Origin: an uncultured Opitutales bacterium
Lineage (GTDB): Bacteria; Verrucomicrobiota; Verrucomicrobiia; Opitutales; Intestinicryptomonadaceae
Assembly: GCA_944389885.1 (NCBI GenBank)
Contig: CALXNZ010000004.1
Span: 62,001 to 126,000 of the forward strand
Direction of reading: 5' to 3'
Length of the DNA: 64,000 nucleotides
Made by a program: the position numbers and the translations under genes. The notes under the pieces are model-generated. The model saw only the letters and a program-made list of their open reading frames with translations. It had not been told where the DNA came from and made no database searches. Shown piece by piece: positions 35,884 through 44,690 of the stretch. Numbering within the stretch: the first letter of the stretch is position 1; every line of letters starts with the position of its first letter.

Positions 35884-36798
35884 TTACAGTAAACCCCATT
35901 CTAAAAATTTGTCGCGCAGAATTTTTTCAATTTTTCTCCCTGCGAGCATTGTGTCGTCCGATAATCTACACTTTGGAACTCCCGCTTCAAGCCCTCGAGA
36001 TTTTAATGCGAAGTGTACATTATTCGGAAAAGATACTTTGCCGAGAATCTCGCCGACGCAGGCTACGCGCAGGGTAAGCGTCTTGAGGTCTATATCTTGA
36101 GAAATTCCCATTGAAGCTTCATAAATGGCTCTAATATATTCTGGGACAATATTTACAAGCCCTCCTATGCAGCCTTTAGCCCCTATGTTAAAGGCTTCCG
36201 CGAGCCTCATGTCGAATCCCGAAAATAGTGAAAATCCAAACTCTTTGGAAGCTTCTGCCAACTCGTGGTGGTAGTCAAATTCCGAACCGCTTTGTTTTAT
36301 TGCGAACATTTTGCCCCTACTGGCAAATCCCCGCACCACTTCGATTCCTATTTTAGACCCTGTAAGTTCGGGAAAATTGTAAAGCATGGTCGGCAAATCG
36401 TAATGTGAATCGCAGTAAATAAAATATTCCAAAATGTCTTGCTGGGTTTGCGGGTAAAAATATTGGGGCATTAGGGAAATTCCGCTATAGCCGCTTTTTT
36501 CGGCAAATTGAGCCAACTCTATAGTTTCCCTTGTGTCGCAGGACGCGCAATTTGCAATCAGAGGAACTTCACCGCCATTTATCAGAGCCGTTTTCGCAAG
36601 AATATCCTTCTTTTCCGCTGTGGAAAATCTCGGAAATTCTCCCGTGCTGCCAAGCACAAGAAAAGCGTCAACTTTCGATTTCTTCAGCCAATCCATATTG
36701 CGTTTTAATCCGGCCTCTATTATTTTGCCATCTCTGTCCGTCGGAATCGTTAGAGCAGAAATCATTCCGGCTCTCGGAGCTACATTTGATATTTCCAT
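35884..36798 (-). CDS. DHDPS/N-acetylneuraminate lyase superfamily aldolase
   Basis: 304-residue TIM-barrel class I aldolase. It shows GSTGEFPRFS near residue 50 (the STGE form seen in NAL and KDG-type aldolases rather than the GTTGE of DHDPS), the catalytic Tyr in MLYNFP (about 138) and the Schiff-base Lys in FAIKQSG (about 165). The reaction is probably cleavage of a 2-keto sugar acid to pyruvate plus an aldehyde. It starts the lyase-symporter operon and faces a LacI-type regulator across a spacer containing two identical operator-like sites, which fits an inducible catabolic role. Biosynthetic DapA is unlikely in this setting. Confidence 0.85.
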   Translation of the reverse strand: MEISNVAPRAGMISALTIPTDRDGKIIEAGLKRNMDWLKKSKVDAFLVLGSTGEFPRFSTAEKKDILAKTALINGGEVPLIANCASCDTRETIELAQFAEKSGYSGISLMPQYFYPQTQQDILEYFIYCDSHYDLPTMLYNFPELTGSKIGIEVVRGFASRGKMFAIKQSGSEFDYHHELAEASKEFGFSLFSGFDMRLAEAFNIGAKGCIGGLVNIVPEYIRAIYEASMGISQDIDLKTLTLRVACVGEILGKVSFPNNVHFALKSRGLEAGVPKCRLSDDTMLAGRKIEKILRDKFLEWGLL

Positions 36799-36871
36799 TT
36801 TAATCAGAATTTCAAAGTATTTTTTCCAAAATTGCTGAACTTATTGGCTCGGCAAATTCTCCACATTGTGC

Positions 36872-36885
36872 AAAAACGTTTTTTC
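36872..36885. promoter_or_regulatory. putative LacI-family operator, copy 1
   Basis: AAAAACGTTTTT is a 12-bp perfect palindrome with a central CG, the usual form of LacI/GalR operators. The sequence AAACGTTTTTTC recurs exactly at 37019-37030. It lies in the likely promoter of the lyase-symporter operon. Confidence 0.5.
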
Positions 36886-37018
36886 GTCAATAAAATTTAG
36901 CCTATATGAAATAATTTTATACTTAATTTCATTATATATAGTTAGTTATGCAATAATATGTTTTTTCGCAAAATTCTTGCACCATTTAATTTTTTAAATA
37001 AATATATAAAAAATGAAG

Positions 37019-37030
37019 AAACGTTTTTTC
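37019..37030. promoter_or_regulatory. putative LacI-family operator, copy 2
   Basis: Exact second copy of AAACGTTTTTTC with an AAACGTTT palindromic core, 145 bp from copy 1. It sits between the weak plus-strand promoter and the LacI start, consistent with autoregulation or looping. Confidence 0.5.
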
Positions 37031-37336
37031 AATCGGGGCGCCCGGTCATTGTGGACAGGGTGTTTTCTTCTGAAAAATCTCCCATATGAGGTTTTATTCT
37101 AAGAAAGTAATATAACAAGCATGTCCGCAAGAGTCGCGCTTTCCGCTTTGCGCTAACTTTAAAATAAAGGTCTTTAGGCTGTTGCCAAATGGATAAATTT
37201 GTTAAATACGGGCCGGAAACGGCCCAGCCTGTACAATTTTAATTGCGCACCTTGGAAGGATTTTTAAAAAATATAAAAAACTTTTTTCCAATTGCAATTA
37301 TCCCGACAAACGCTTCAAGAATATACCTTGCATGTG

Positions 37337-38359
37337 ATGAAATCCAAGAGTTCAAAAGTAACTATAAAAATGATTGCCGAACACTGCGGAGTGTCGGCTT
37401 GTACGGTTTCCAGCGTTTTGCAAAATCATTACAAGTCCAGGCGCATAACTATGGAGACCGTCGAGAAGATTTACAAGGCCACAAAAGAACTCGGATATCT
37501 TCCCGACATCTCCGCAAGGCGCATGCGAATTAACAATTCCTCAAAGATGCCTCTTATACTTGCGCTGCTCACCAGCTATGAGGCCCCATTGAATCTGACT
37601 AACAACTTTCTTCAGGCTTTGCGCGAGGCCGTTAAAAATAACGAGGCTTTAAACTCGCGCTTTGAATTTTCAATTTCCATAGAAATGTTTCCGTCGGGCA
37701 AGCTATCGGAAATGAAAAATATCATAAGCGGAAATTGTTTCAACGCCGCAATAATTACAAATACTTCTCCTGCAGACGATCTGTTCTTAAAAGAAAATAT
37801 TCTGCCATTCCCCGCAGTTTTAGTAGATAGAAAGATTGACGGATATTCCTCCGTGGTTTCGACGGACGCCCTCGGCAGGGACGCGGCCAAGATGTTGAAA
37901 CAAAAGGGCCGAAAACTCCCTGCCATTCTTTGCGGGACGCCACTGACACAGTCGACGCAAATGCGTATTGACTCCTTCAAAAAAGAATATGGGGGGAAAA
38001 TTCAAAGAATATCCGCTGTCGGTTTATCGGAGGGCTCTGGATATATAGCCTTGAAACAGTTTTTTTCCTGCGGAGGCAAGTTGGATTCGCTTTATTGCAT
38101 CTCCGATTCTTTAGCGATGGGGGCATATCTTGCGTTGAAAGAAAACAAACTCTGCGTACCAAAAGACGTGTCCGTAATTGGCGTTGGGGATTATGCATAT
38201 TCGGAATACTTTTCGCCCCCGCTCACTGTAGTCGGAGCAAAATACGGGGAATTATCGGCGCTCGCAAGTTCTATGTTGCTTTCTATAATTGAAAATCCGC
38301 AACAGCCTCCGCATGTTGCCGAAGTTGGAGAGAGGGTTTCTTTGAGGAGCTCCGTTTAA
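37337..38359 (+). CDS. LacI family transcriptional regulator
   Basis: 340 residues from ATG 37337; the longer frame adds 15 residues without support, and GTG 37334 is possible. Residues 8-31 form the LacI helix-turn-helix (VTIKMIAEHCGVSACTVSSV), then the hinge helix ending YLPDISARRMR. The rest is a periplasmic-binding-protein-like effector domain (AAIITN, VLVDRKIDGYSSVVSTD, GRDAAKML, SDSLAMGAYLAL, DVSVIGVGDY, PPLTVV). It faces the lyase-symporter operon and probably represses it until the sugar acid or a product binds. Two operator-like sites are in between. Confidence 0.93.
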   Translation: MKSKSSKVTIKMIAEHCGVSACTVSSVLQNHYKSRRITMETVEKIYKATKELGYLPDISARRMRINNSSKMPLILALLTSYEAPLNLTNNFLQALREAVKNNEALNSRFEFSISIEMFPSGKLSEMKNIISGNCFNAAIITNTSPADDLFLKENILPFPAVLVDRKIDGYSSVVSTDALGRDAAKMLKQKGRKLPAILCGTPLTQSTQMRIDSFKKEYGGKIQRISAVGLSEGSGYIALKQFFSCGGKLDSLYCISDSLAMGAYLALKENKLCVPKDVSVIGVGDYAYSEYFSPPLTVVGAKYGELSALASSMLLSIIENPQQPPHVAEVGERVSLRSSV

Positions 38360-38482
38360 TTGGGGTACGCCTTCAAATCCATAATTTACTATCGGAATTG
38401 CAAGCGATAAACTGCTTCTAAATCGCGAAGAAACACTTTTACGCCCTTGTAAAATGCGCGGCATCTATTACTAAAGTCTTTC

Positions 38483-38500
38483 GAAGCCACAAAGAATATA
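38483..38500 (+). repeat. degenerate dispersed repeat, copy A
   Basis: GAAGCCACAAAGAATATA, matching the sequence at 50726-50743 at 16 of 18 positions. Both lie in non-coding DNA and resemble the CACAGAG/CACAAAGAA-type short repeats found scattered in many environmental genomes. Confidence 0.35.
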
Positions 38501-38933
38501 GGGTGCCAAAGAATCCGTCTAATACGGTGTCGCGCTTATTCTTTCAACAAATTTTACTTTAATAATGGTAGATGCTATAAATATATCTGGTGTATCCGCA
38601 TTGCGCAATTGCTGATTTTGTGAATGGCAATAATGCGAATATTCTGTATAACCCTAAAATTTGTTTATTATAAAAATACTCGCTTTGTAGCGCCATGGGC
38701 AATGTCCGTTAAAATGGGGCGATAGATGTCGTGGATTCCTATCCTGCCTTTTGTACGCCATTGCCAAGAAAGGTCCATTCAACCGCCGAAGACCCACATG
38801 CTTTTGCGAGATGTTTCTCATTCCCCCATGGATTTAATCCTTAATCTTGCCAATCATATTTTGCGCGAACCCCTATGGATAGCGTTTATTCTAACATTTT
38901 TTGATATGATTGCTGCTTTGTTATTGGAGGTAA

Positions 38934-38961
38934 AAAGCCGCAACCAAACGGTTGCGGCTTT
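38934..38961 (-). terminator. intrinsic terminator of the phosphoesterase gene
   Basis: Perfect 12-bp stem AAAGCCGCAACC / GGTTGCGGCTTT with a 4-nt loop; five A on the left give the U-tract on the minus strand. It lies 66 bp beyond the stop at 39027. Confidence 0.88.
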
Positions 38962-39026
38962 CCATTCCTCACAAAAACCTCTATTCCATGGGATTTTTTA
39001 GTCCATTGGAGAATTATGTTAGGGCG

Positions 39027-40139
39027 CTAAGACTGGGATATGACTTTGTGGTTTTTGAAATCGTAGCAGAAACTTCCCTTGTGGCGCAGGTAATGGTCGT
39101 AATTATTTCCGAACCGCGCAATCTTAATCACATTTGAAATCGATTCTACTGATATTATTTCCCAGCAAGTTTCGGTAGCGGTATTGGGAACATGCACAGC
39201 GTCGGTCCACCAACTGAAATCTGTGGCGCATTCCATAACTATTACCAGCTGCTTGTTCTTCTCGGTTCCTGTGTACATTATAGAGTCGTGATGGTTGTGC
39301 CCGCATATCCAGCTCACAAAAGTGCCGCCGTTTGAAATAAAGGCGTCCACTGCGGAAATTAACTTTGAATAATGACTCTCCGAGCTCGACTTGAATGATG
39401 GCGGATAGTCCAGCGATGTAAAATTACATTCTATAGCCTTATTGCAATGCGGTGGAACATGCGTAACGATAATGACTTTCAGATTCTTCTTGGCGGCCCC
39501 GTCAAGTGTTTCTGCAAACCATTTGTATTGTGTGTCGTTCAAACGCATGCAGTCTATTCCTATTACGCGCAAATCCTTATTGTAGTCTTTGTACCAATAG
39601 CATTTGCCTTCGGATTCCGCGTTTTCGGGTTGCTTCACTTTCCATCCGGATATATATTTTTTAAAATATATGTCGTATTTCTGATTGTCGGTCAAGGCGC
39701 ATCTTCTATTCTTGCCGGCGTCGGTGTCATGGTTGCCTATGACGTTCAAAGCTTTTGGAAAATTGTCCCAAAGGGTGAATTCGCCGGTGTAGAAATCGCC
39801 GACACTGTCTCCCAAGTGTATTGTGTCGTCTATATATTTCTTATGTTTGTTAAAGAAGTCCCTTATTTTAATTAAATGGGCGGGGACCAAATGCACGTCT
39901 GCAAAAAAGAGCAGAGAAGTGCATTTACCTTCTATGTTTTTCCCCTGGTGTTTGTAAAACCTCTTTGATTGAATTACTTTAATTTGTTCTTCGGCCTCGT
40001 CATTTTGAGGAATTATGGGCGATTCGGATTTTTGGTCTTTGATATTGTCATTGGTTTTTGGTGCCGCTATAATCGGTTGCGATGCCATACTTCCGGCAAT
40101 GAGGCCTAATGTTGCTTTTGTGAAGAATCTCCTATCCAT
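39027..40139 (-). CDS. Tat-exported metallophosphoesterase
   Basis: 370-residue calcineurin-like phosphoesterase. The N-terminus DRRFFTKATLGLIAG is a twin-arginine signal, so the folded metal-loaded enzyme is exported. Binuclear metal motifs are all present: FFADVH (about 78-83), GDSVGD, GNHDTD, THVPPH and GHNHHDS. AGGA lies about 8 bases before the ATG. The substrate is not predictable (phosphodiester, nucleotide or phospholipid are all seen in the family). It is a single gene with its own terminator. Confidence 0.9.
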   Translation of the reverse strand: MDRRFFTKATLGLIAGSMASQPIIAAPKTNDNIKDQKSESPIIPQNDEAEEQIKVIQSKRFYKHQGKNIEGKCTSLLFFADVHLVPAHLIKIRDFFNKHKKYIDDTIHLGDSVGDFYTGEFTLWDNFPKALNVIGNHDTDAGKNRRCALTDNQKYDIYFKKYISGWKVKQPENAESEGKCYWYKDYNKDLRVIGIDCMRLNDTQYKWFAETLDGAAKKNLKVIIVTHVPPHCNKAIECNFTSLDYPPSFKSSSESHYSKLISAVDAFISNGGTFVSWICGHNHHDSIMYTGTEKNKQLVIVMECATDFSWWTDAVHVPNTATETCWEIISVESISNVIKIARFGNNYDHYLRHKGSFCYDFKNHKVISQS

Positions 40140-40313
40140 ATACGTTTCCTATCTTATTGTTGTACAAAACAAAAAAAATCGACTAATCGACATGTCTGAA
40201 ATAGCCGCGTTCTTTTTCCATACGATTATTCGGATTGTTTTGCGATTTGCAAGAAAAAATCTAACGCCTGTTTATTTTTTGTAAGCAGCGTTTTTATACG
40301 AATTTTTGGCAAT
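40140..40313. other. spacer upstream of the phosphoesterase gene
   Basis: 174 bp, A/T-rich, with the small palindrome TTGTACAA near 40160. It should hold the promoter of the phosphoesterase gene; no convincing boxes. Confidence 0.4.
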
Positions 40314-40505
40314 TTACTTCTTATTATTTAGATGGTGCTTTAAAAATAGCGTTCCAAGCCCTTCGCTTTTTGTCATGGTGGTTTGTTCTCCATTTTTATG
40401 TACGGTTCTTTCGTGCCCCACACAAGAGCACAAAAGTATTAAAAGAACAAATGGCAGGGAAGAAAACAGGCATTTTAATAGCAAACTGTATGAATTCTCC
40501 TTCAT
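40314..40505 (-). CDS. small predicted lipoprotein
   Basis: 63 residues from ATG 40505. The N-terminus (MKENSYSLLLKCLFSSLPFV) leads into LILLCSCVG, a type II signal peptide whose Cys would be lipidated. The mature part is only about 35 residues, polar and basic, ending HHLNNKK. There is no clear Shine-Dalgarno. A 10-bp inverted repeat lies just upstream (40511-40541). No family is recognised; it may be a small envelope-stress or entericidin-like peptide, but that is a guess. Confidence 0.5.
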   Translation of the reverse strand: MKENSYSLLLKCLFSSLPFVLLILLCSCVGHERTVHKNGEQTTMTKSEGLGTLFLKHHLNNKK

Positions 40506-40510
40506 GGCGA

Positions 40511-40541
40511 ACAAGACTTTAACGGATAGTCAAAGTCTTGT
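40511..40541. repeat. 10-bp inverted repeat upstream of the small lipoprotein
   Basis: ACAAGACTTT (40511-40520) and AAAGTCTTGT (40532-40541) with an 11-nt gap. It lies 6 bp before the lipoprotein start on the minus strand, so it could be an operator or a 5' leader hairpin. Confidence 0.5.
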
Positions 40542-40673
40542 ACATAAAAATTGTTCTTTTTTTAAAGTAAAAATATTTTATTTGTTAATATCTTTTAACT
40601 TTACTTTATAAATAATATGAAATAAATCTTAGCCAACTTACGGATCGTAAGACAAATTTTTGGAGTTGCTTAT

Positions 40674-41621
40674 ATGTTGTTTCTTAAATCCAATCTCACA
40701 AAATGGAAGAATGAGGGGCTTATAGATGAGAACCAAATTATTAAGATAGAAGAATTTGAGCGGGTTTCTTCTTATAAATTAGCTTATGCAGTTTTATTTT
40801 CCGCCGCGGGTCTTTTGTTATCCCTGTCCTTTATCTCTTTGGTGGCATATAATTGGTACAAATTAGGGGATATTCTCAAATTATTGTGCGATTTCATGAT
40901 TTTTGGAGTTGTGGCGCTTTCTGCCTTGCGCCTTTCTTATACAAAGCACGTTTTTTGGACAGATTTTTTCTTAATACTATCTTATGCCATGATAGGCGCG
41001 ACTATCGGCTTGATAGGGCAAATATTCCATTTGGACGGAACTTGGTATAATCTTGCGTTGAGTTGGTCTATACTTGGCCTGCCTTATGCCTTAATGTCAA
41101 AAGGAGCGGTATTAAGATTCTTTTGGAGCGGCATAATGTTGTCGTCCCTATATTGGGACGATATATTTAAATTCTGCTATAAAGGTGATTCAACAAATAA
41201 GTTGCTCAACACATTAGTCATCGTTTGCATAATGTATATTTTAGCATGTTCAGCGGAGTTTCTCTATAAATCTTTAAAAAACAAAATTCCGCTTCTTAAG
41301 ACTATTTCGCAATCTATCATAATTTTAATGTATGCGTTTGCATTTTTTGTGCCATTTTTTGAGAGGATTTCTTATGACGTAGAATTTACATCGGCATTTT
41401 TTATAGTGTTAGGAATTGTCTCATTGTTTCGACGCAATATGCTATTCTTTAGAAACAACATTATTGTCGCGCTATTTTATGCGTTTATTCGCTTCTTCAA
41501 CTCCAACTATTTGGATAATGCTATAGGTTTCGCCATTTGCGGGATAATCGCTATTATAGCTGTATATCTGATAAAACGTTATTCGGGATTTTTTATAGGA
41601 AGGACTAAGCGCAATGTCTAA
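40674..41621 (+). CDS. DUF2157 membrane protein
   Basis: 315-residue membrane protein. Residues 1-35 are a soluble, charged start (KWKNEGLIDENQIIKIEEFE), typical of DUF2157, followed by about 8-9 hydrophobic helices. GIMIGATIGLIGQIFHLDG-like spacing (AMIGATIGLIGQIFHLDGTW) is the conserved core of the family. GGAG about 8 bases before ATG supports the start, and CTTACG/CGTAAG (40637-40651) is a small inverted repeat upstream. Function is unknown. It overlaps the next gene by 8 bases, the usual DUF2157 - GDYXXLXY arrangement. Composition is more A/T-rich than the housekeeping genes. Confidence 0.85.
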   Translation: MLFLKSNLTKWKNEGLIDENQIIKIEEFERVSSYKLAYAVLFSAAGLLLSLSFISLVAYNWYKLGDILKLLCDFMIFGVVALSALRLSYTKHVFWTDFFLILSYAMIGATIGLIGQIFHLDGTWYNLALSWSILGLPYALMSKGAVLRFFWSGIMLSSLYWDDIFKFCYKGDSTNKLLNTLVIVCIMYILACSAEFLYKSLKNKIPLLKTISQSIIILMYAFAFFVPFFERISYDVEFTSAFFIVLGIVSLFRRNMLFFRNNIIVALFYAFIRFFNSNYLDNAIGFAICGIIAIIAVYLIKRYSGFFIGRTKRNV

Positions 41622-42018
41622 AATTAAGGCAACTTTTGTATTCTTACCCATATTAGTTCTCGTCGGATGGGCTGCATGGATTTCGCTTGAAGATAGAAAT
41701 TGGAATGAAACCAGATTCCCAATTGTCGGATATGATCCCAGACATATATTGTCAGGAAACTATTTATTGTTTCGCGTTGACAGGGAAAAAGTGAAAGACA
41801 AAAACCAAATTCCACCGAAAATGAGGGGAAATTTGCGATTTTATATACCCGAATCCCATGCGAAACAACTTGAAAATATCTTAAATTCCAAGTCGCATAG
41901 TTGTGAGGTCGTCTTTAGGGAAAAATCTGGGAGGAAACCTCATATAAAATCCCTCTATATAGACGGCGTAGATTGGCGCACTTTCCTTGATAACGCCAAA
42001 CCGTCCGATTCTAAATAA
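41614..42018 (+). CDS. GDYXXLXY-domain membrane-anchored protein
   Basis: 134 residues with one N-terminal membrane helix (TFVFLPILVLVGWAAWISL) and an outward domain. DPRHILSGNYLLFRVD carries the GDYxxLxY-type motif (as GNYLLFRV, with Asn for Asp). IPPK and IDGVDWR also fit. The family is nearly always paired with DUF2157 and its role is unknown. Here the genes overlap by 8 bases and share an operon that ends at the terminator 42063-42100. Confidence 0.85.
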   Translation: MSKIKATFVFLPILVLVGWAAWISLEDRNWNETRFPIVGYDPRHILSGNYLLFRVDREKVKDKNQIPPKMRGNLRFYIPESHAKQLENILNSKSHSCEVVFREKSGRKPHIKSLYIDGVDWRTFLDNAKPSDSK

Positions 42019-42062
42019 GCTCATTGAAATCAACCCATTTTGGAGTTTTATCCAAACGTAAG

Positions 42063-42100
42063 AAAAGCGGCGGGATTATTGTAATCCGCGCCGCTTTTTT
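42063..42100. terminator. bidirectional intrinsic terminator
   Basis: 10-bp lower stem AAAAGCGGCG / CGCCGCTTTT and 6-bp upper stem GGATTA / TAATCC, with one bulged G. T6 on the plus strand and A4 on the minus side. It separates the GDYXXLXY gene from the convergent cyclophilin gene. Confidence 0.85.
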
Positions 42101-42116
42101 AATTAGAGTTTTGGGT

Positions 42117-42596
42117 TTATTCAACTTCTTCTATCGTCACTCCAAGTATTTTTTGAGGGCTCATTGGCTTATCCATAAATCCGGTCGGGGCGTTTTCTAT
42201 CTTTTCGACGGTGTCGTATCCTTCGATTACCTCTCCGAATATTGTATGGTGCATATTAAGCCACGGGGTAAGGGCGGTGGTTATGAAAAATTGACTGCCG
42301 TTAGTGCCCGGGCCGGCGTTGGCCATTGCGAGAAGCCCTTTTTTGTCGAATCTGACGTTGGGGTCGCATTCGTCCTCAAAAGGGGTTCCCCAAAGTGATT
42401 CACCGCCGCGTCCGGTTCCCGTTGGGTCGCCGCCTTGTATCATAAAGTCTTTTATAACTCTATGGAATATAACGCCGTCGTAATATCCTTTTTTTGCAAG
42501 GCCCACAAAATTTTCGCAGGTTTTTGGGGCCGTTTCGGGGTAGAGCTTAATTTTTATCTCGCCCTGGTTTGTCTTTATTGTGGCAATCTGGCTCAT
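42117..42596 (-). CDS. cyclophilin-type peptidyl-prolyl cis-trans isomerase
   Basis: 159-residue cytoplasmic cyclophilin without signal peptide. Catalytic and binding residues are visible: [15 protein letters not shown] (Arg, Phe, Met, Gln), [16 protein letters not shown] and [11 protein letters not shown]. Proline isomerisation helps protein folding. Its ATG overlaps the ilvB stop by 4 bases, so it is coupled to acetolactate synthase, an unusual partner. Confidence 0.95.
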   Translation of the reverse strand: MSQIATIKTNQGEIKIKLYPETAPKTCENFVGLAKKGYYDGVIFHRVIKDFMIQGGDPTGTGRGGESLWGTPFEDECDPNVRFDKKGLLAMANAGPGTNGSQFFITTALTPWLNMHHTIFGEVIEGYDTVEKIENAPTGFMDKPMSPQKILGVTIEEVE

Positions 42597-44434
42597 TTTT
42601 TTCCTGTTTTTCTTTTTTTGTTGGGGTTGTTGCAGCTCTTGCAGGTTTCACATTCGCCGCAGTCAACTATTATTTCCTGGGCGGATTTGCCCGGCGGAAT
42701 AAATGGCAGCACATGTTCGTCGTGCTCTATTATCGCTTCAAGCAAATAAGGTTTTGGCGATTTCAACATTCGGCGAACCGCCGCGGCGAGGTCTTCGCGC
42801 TTGCACACGCGCTCCGCCTCCCACCCATAGGCTTTTGCTATTCCGCAATAATCGGGGTATATGGCGCTAAGATTCTCAGGGCCCCCTATGTTTTCGGGGT
42901 CAATAGACAGCACTGTATTTGCGCGCTTTCCCTTAAAGAGAAAATCTTCCCATTGCATTACCATTCCCAAAAATTGGTTGTTCATCAACATGACCTTTAC
43001 GGGAATTTTTTCGGCGACGGCAGTGGCCATTTCCTGTATATTCATCTGGAAGGAGCCGTCTCCGTCAATGTCCACGACGTCAATTTTAGGATTGGCGACT
43101 TTTACTCCGAGCGCGGCCGGAAGCCCGAATCCCATAGTCCCCGATCCCAATGAGCTGATAAAGCGCCGCGGTTTGGAGAATATAAAATTCTGGGGAGTCC
43201 ACATCTGATGTTGTCCGACACCGGTTGTGAGTATTATATCCTTGCCTCTTGTTTCATTGTACAAGGTGGATATAGTCTCTTGGGCTGTCAGATTTTTACG
43301 CCTGTGGCTCGCAAAGGGGAAGGGATATTTACTCTTCCACTCCTTTATTTGAGAAAGCCAATTAGACACTTCCGGCTTCGCATATTTGCCGCTCTTAAAG
43401 GCCGAGATGAGCTTTTCAAGAGCATGCTTGAGCTCAGAATTTATCGCAAGCGTAACCTTTACGTTTTTATTTTGCTCAGCCAGGTCGATATCTATGTGTA
43501 TGATTTTAGCGTGCGGGGCGAATTTGGAGACCACCCCGGTTATTCTGTCGCTGAATCGCGTACCTACGGCTATAAGCAAGTCTGACTCAAGCACGGCCCT
43601 GTTTCCGGCGAATGTCCCGTGCATGCCGAACCAATAGAGGTTTTTATCCTCCAGGGGATTCACGGCGCCTATACCCATAAGCGTCGTGGCTACCGGGATA
43701 TTGAGCAATTTTGAGAGCTCGTCGAGTTTGTCCGAAGCTTCCGCATTTATCACGCCGCCCCCCGCGTATATTACGGGGCGCTTGGCGGCCGCAATCATCA
43801 TAGCCGCTTTTTGTATATCGTCATCAGAAGCAAGTGGAGACTTCTTCACCCCCGGGAGGTCGGGCTGGAGGTCGAAATCGGGTATAAACATTTTTTGTTG
43901 GACATCTTTGGGTATGTCTATCACAACAGGTCCCGGACGCCCCGACTTGGCTATGATAAAAGCCTCCTTTATTATTTGCGGCAGATCTTCGGCGTGCAGT
44001 ACGAGATAGCTGTGCTTTACGACCGGCAATGTCATTCCAAACACGTCGGTTTCCTGAAAGGCGTTTTTGCCGATTAAGGTTTGGAAAACTTGCCCGGTTA
44101 TAGCCACCATAGGTATGCTGTCCATAAAGGCATCGGCTATGGTAGTGAGCAAATTCATTGCTCCGGGGCCGCTCGTCACCATGCATACGCCGACTTTTCC
44201 CGTGGAGCGGGCGTAGCCCTGCGCCATAAATCCGCAACCTTGCTCATGGCGCGGCAGTATTACGCGAATCTTTTTTGAACGCGTAAAGGCGTTGTGGAGG
44301 TCTATGGATTGTCCCCCGGGATAGGCAAACACGGTATCAACGCCTTGATTTTCAAGACATTTTACCAACACGTCCGCACCTTTCATAGGTTCTTTCGGAC
44401 GGCGGTTAGCCGATGTACTTTTTGATGCTTTCAT
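42593..44434 (-). CDS. ilvB: acetolactate synthase large subunit with Cys-rich tail
   Basis: Thiamine-diphosphate enzyme that joins two pyruvates, or pyruvate and 2-oxobutyrate, at the start of branched-chain amino-acid synthesis. ATG 44434 gives 613 residues; a TTG four codons upstream is the alternative. Marks are [14 protein letters not shown], the catalytic Glu in [30 protein letters not shown], and the cofactor block GDGSFQMN...NNQFLGMV. After the normal end ([11 protein letters not shown]) comes an extra tail with CxxCxxCxxC (Cys at about 592, 595, 598 and 601) and a Lys-rich end. No regulatory small subunit (ilvN) is adjacent; the next gene is the cyclophilin. Confidence 0.94.
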   Translation of the reverse strand: MKASKSTSANRRPKEPMKGADVLVKCLENQGVDTVFAYPGGQSIDLHNAFTRSKKIRVILPRHEQGCGFMAQGYARSTGKVGVCMVTSGPGAMNLLTTIADAFMDSIPMVAITGQVFQTLIGKNAFQETDVFGMTLPVVKHSYLVLHAEDLPQIIKEAFIIAKSGRPGPVVIDIPKDVQQKMFIPDFDLQPDLPGVKKSPLASDDDIQKAAMMIAAAKRPVIYAGGGVINAEASDKLDELSKLLNIPVATTLMGIGAVNPLEDKNLYWFGMHGTFAGNRAVLESDLLIAVGTRFSDRITGVVSKFAPHAKIIHIDIDLAEQNKNVKVTLAINSELKHALEKLISAFKSGKYAKPEVSNWLSQIKEWKSKYPFPFASHRRKNLTAQETISTLYNETRGKDIILTTGVGQHQMWTPQNFIFSKPRRFISSLGSGTMGFGLPAALGVKVANPKIDVVDIDGDGSFQMNIQEMATAVAEKIPVKVMLMNNQFLGMVMQWEDFLFKGKRANTVLSIDPENIGGPENLSAIYPDYCGIAKAYGWEAERVCKREDLAAAVRRMLKSPKPYLLEAIIEHDEHVLPFIPPGKSAQEIIVDCGECETCKSCNNPNKKRKTGKK

Positions 44435-44640
44435 CTTGTTATTCAACTATTTTATAATGCGGAGCGGCGCAAAATTTTTGCTTCCCGACCGTATTAAAAT
44501 TAAAAAAATCTCAGCTGTTATATTACTTTCTGGCGATACTTCAACATTTTTCTATTTTGGCTATTCGACACCGCTTTTGTGCGTTTGTTTTTCAATTCAT
44601 TCGCAAGATTCCGATAAAGGAAGTTAATATAAATAGAAAA

Positions 44641-44663
44641 AAAAGCTGGAAAAGTGAGCTTTT
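44641..44663 (+). promoter_or_regulatory. small hairpin in the TPR operon leader
   Basis: AAAAGCT (44641-44647) and AGCTTTT (44657-44663) around a 9-nt loop, about 28 bp upstream of the terminator-like hairpin. Confidence 0.35.
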
Positions 44664-44690
44664 ACATATTGAATACTTTGTAAGACGCAA

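Larger units (their letters stand above)
36799..37336. other. divergent regulatory spacer between lyase-symporter operon and LacI gene
   Basis: 538 bp, A/T-rich, no gene. It carries two copies of AAACGTTTTTTC (36874-36885 and 37019-37030). On the minus strand TTGACG at 36888 directly upstream of the first copy could be a -35 box for the lyase gene. On the plus strand TTGCAC (36977-36982) with AAATAT 17 bp further is a weak promoter for the regulator, with the second copy downstream of it. Confidence 0.55.
38360..39026. other. 667-bp spacer without a supported gene
   Basis: The only long frame (38726-39001, plus) has no start signal and ends inside a terminator, so I do not call it. The spacer contains one copy of a degenerate 18-nt repeat (38483-38500) and the terminator at 38934-38961. 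The rest could be decayed sequence but gave no recognisable protein. Confidence 0.55.

Noticed and set aside
35884-36798. Biosynthetic dihydrodipicolinate synthase (DapA)
   Set aside because: STGE motif, adjacent symporter and LacI regulator point to catabolism; kept as a superfamily call.
38726-39001. Plus-strand frame of 91 residues
   Set aside because: No start signal, unnatural composition, and it runs through a terminator hairpin.
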